A DNA stretch of 64,000 nucleotides from an uncultured Litoreibacter sp. Its GTDB lineage: Bacteria; Pseudomonadota; Alphaproteobacteria; Rhodobacterales; Rhodobacteraceae. Position numbers and translations under genes: made by a program. Below the pieces are notes generated by a model. The model worked only from the letters and a program-made list of their open reading frames with translations, had not been told where the DNA came from and did not search any database. This document shows, piece after piece, positions 62,517 through 64,000 of the stretch. The stretch lies in contig CANMWQ010000003.1 of NCBI GenBank assembly GCA_947501685.1, positions 522,336 through 586,335 of the forward strand, in the 5' to 3' direction. Numbering within the stretch: position 1 is the stretch's first letter; each line of letters starts with the position of its first letter.

Positions 62517-63526
62517 CAGATCGGTCAGGGATCATCTGCGCGGGCAATTGGATTGTGGACCTCGTTCATGACATTGACCGCTGGCCCAACGAAAGCGAAC
62601 TGACGCGCATTCACCAGCAGACCCGCGGTATCGGCGGGGGGGCCGCAAACGTGATTTCAGCCTTGGCACGATTGGAAACCGGCGTGCCGCTGTACCCTAT
62701 GGGAGCCGTCGGTGATGACGAGCAGGCTGCGTTCATTCTTGGGGAATGTCAGCGGCTCGGGCTGCCGACATCCGGGATGCGGACCAAAACCGGGATCGCC
62801 ACTGCACATACCCATGTCATGTCAGTTGCGGGCCAAAGCCGCACATTCTTTTATCAGGGCGGTGCAAATGACGCATTGGGCGTCAATGATTTCCCCGTAG
62901 GCACCTTCGCTGACACACAGGCGCGTATCTTCTATCTTGGATATCTTACGCTCCTGGGCGAATTGGATGAAACCGCCGAGGACGGCAAAACAAACGCGGC
63001 GAAGGTCTTGCAACGCGCCCAACAGGCGGGCCTGACCACCTGCGTCGACCTTGTGTCGATCCACCATCCCAGATTTCAAGACATCGTCGCCTCTGCGGCG
63101 CCCTTCGTGGACTACTTTATCGCCAATGAGATCGAAGCCGCTCTTGCGAGCGGAAAAGGACCCAGCGGATCGCAAGATGCGTTAATTGATATGGCGCGGG
63201 ACGTACTTGGCATGGGCGTGAAACGCGCCGTGATCATCCACAGTGCCGAAACGGTTGTCTGGCTTGGCGCTGATGGGCTTGGGCTTGTCCACAAGGTCGA
63301 CCAACTTGACGCAGATGAGATCGCGAGCCATCTCGGGGCGGGCGACGCGTTCTGCGCGGGGCTGCTATACGGGCTTCACGAAGAGCTGCCGCCAGACCAC
63401 GCAATTCAGATCGCGGCAGCCACCGCACGCGCGTCCCTCAAAGGACTAACAGCGACATCCGCCGTTCCCCCATTTAGTCAACTGAATTTTGAAAGGGCGA
63501 CGCCAACAGAGATCCAGCGAACCTGA
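62513..63526 (+). CDS. PfkB-family carbohydrate kinase
   Basis: A 337-residue ribokinase-fold kinase. It has the N-terminal glycine motif GIGGGAANVISALARL (near 41-56) and the C-terminal ATP-site motif HLGAGDAFCAG (near 273-283) with the catalytic aspartate. It should phosphorylate a sugar, keto-sugar acid or cyclitol derivative for the aldolase two genes upstream. Last recognised gene of the cluster. Confidence 0.9.
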   Translation: MTDRSGIICAGNWIVDLVHDIDRWPNESELTRIHQQTRGIGGGAANVISALARLETGVPLYPMGAVGDDEQAAFILGECQRLGLPTSGMRTKTGIATAHTHVMSVAGQSRTFFYQGGANDALGVNDFPVGTFADTQARIFYLGYLTLLGELDETAEDGKTNAAKVLQRAQQAGLTTCVDLVSIHHPRFQDIVASAAPFVDYFIANEIEAALASGKGPSGSQDALIDMARDVLGMGVKRAVIIHSAETVVWLGADGLGLVHKVDQLDADEIASHLGAGDAFCAGLLYGLHEELPPDHAIQIAAATARASLKGLTATSAVPPFSQLNFERATPTEIQRT

Positions 63527-64000
63527 AAGAAGAACCCTGTTCGTGCATGTATGGCCAGTATCTCAACCCTCGCGACGAGCAAAACCGAACCCTACCAAGG
63601 CGTCGCAATGGTCGTCGTGAGAGCTCCGTCACGGTTCGGCGAACCACCCGAGATTTTCTCAACCACGCGCCGCAGGTTGCCGTTCTCGGCAAAGGGTCTC
63701 CGTAGTCGCAAGGCTTGGACAAAAATGTGAGACAAGCGCCTCGTCTTTCACGTTTGGGAAAGGCAAATGCGCGCTCATCAGGTACCAATTTCATTTGATC
63801 AGACGAAAAGGGTTTGGACCAACTGACAATGATCACCCCATGAGAGCAAGTGTCACAATGCACCTCTGCTGTCGAGCCCCCAACACATGCCTTTGCACGC
63901 GCAGCGAACGTCTCCCTTCCGCTAATTCTGTGGAAAAACAACGTGTTGCGGGTGCAGAAAGTGGTTTCCAAGAGTAGGCGTGAGCACCTTTCCTGTCAGG
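63527..64000. other. Right-edge stretch without a recognisable gene
   Basis: No gene could be supported in the last 474 bp. A minus-strand frame (63474-63971) overlaps the kinase end, has unnatural composition and no motif, and was not accepted. A gene crossing the right edge cannot be excluded. Confidence 0.4.

Noticed and set aside
63474..63971. Minus-strand ORF of 165 codons at the right edge
   Set aside because: It overlaps the kinase 3' end, has no motif or ribosome site, and its composition is Arg/Cys-rich as in spurious frames.
1..64000. CRISPR arrays, tRNA/rRNA genes, complete insertion sequences or prophage
   Set aside because: No regularly spaced repeats, cloverleaf-like GGTTC loops with acceptor stems, intact transposases or phage structural genes were found by reading both strands. 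A covariance search could still reveal a missed small RNA.

Overview
The window looks like a chromosomal segment of a marine Rhodobacteraceae (Roseobacter-group) alphaproteobacterium. The evidence is gene content seen from sequence only: a SitABCD metal importer, the ccmFGHI cytochrome c block, a RutR-controlled reductive pyrimidine pathway, a glycine-riboswitch-controlled gcvTHP operon, SBP56 methanethiol oxidase, and many ATGA/GTGA-coupled genes in GC-rich DNA. No rRNA, tRNA, CRISPR array or prophage was recognised.

Layout. 0-3.1 kb: an edge-truncated 2-oxoglutarate dioxygenase-like gene coupled to dusA, then two tandem secreted DUF4329 paralogues. 3.1-6.6 kb: sitABCD behind a Fur/Mur-like operator. 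6.6-9.5 kb: an allantoinase-OHCU decarboxylase fusion and a phosphomannomutase. 9.7-16.8 kb: envelope thiol-redox and haem ligation genes (DsbA-like, DsbD-like, ccmI, ccmH, ccmG, ccmF). 16.9-22.4 kb: an EamA transporter, a histidinol-dehydrogenase-like/LacI/NTF2-like operon with a LacI-type operator, a paired palindrome element and a cytoplasmic DRGH nuclease. 22.5-35.3 kb: pyrimidine catabolism. It holds a four-gene ABC importer, dihydropyrimidinase, beta-ureidopropionase and rutR, then lipoprotein and YkuD genes, preA and preT. Two RutR-like operators flank the divergent and upstream promoters. 35.4-36.5 kb: a metallo-beta-lactamase/monooxygenase pair. 36.5-41.1 kb: gcvP, gcvH and gcvT behind a tandem glycine riboswitch. 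41.1-44.3 kb: an AbrB-type transporter and SBP56 with a small membrane partner.

From about 44.4 kb the sequence becomes visibly less GC-rich and carries decayed genes: an IS3-family transposase relic and a short-chain dehydrogenase remnant. This right third looks accessory. It holds an asparaginase/Lrp/amino-acid ABC cluster (45-49.4 kb) and a large carbohydrate-catabolism cluster (49.8-63.5 kb). The latter has a DUF1479 oxygenase, an aldo/keto reductase, a four-gene ABC importer with unusually long permeases, a mutarotase-like protein, an MDR dehydrogenase, an amidohydrolase/lactonase, a class I aldolase, a Gfo/Idh/MocA oxidoreductase and a PfkB kinase. The parts fit import, oxidation, lactone opening, phosphorylation and aldol cleavage of a sugar or cyclitol, but the set matches no pathway I can name. 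It is the best candidate here for an undescribed system.

All functions are inferred from motifs and context by eye. No database search was possible.
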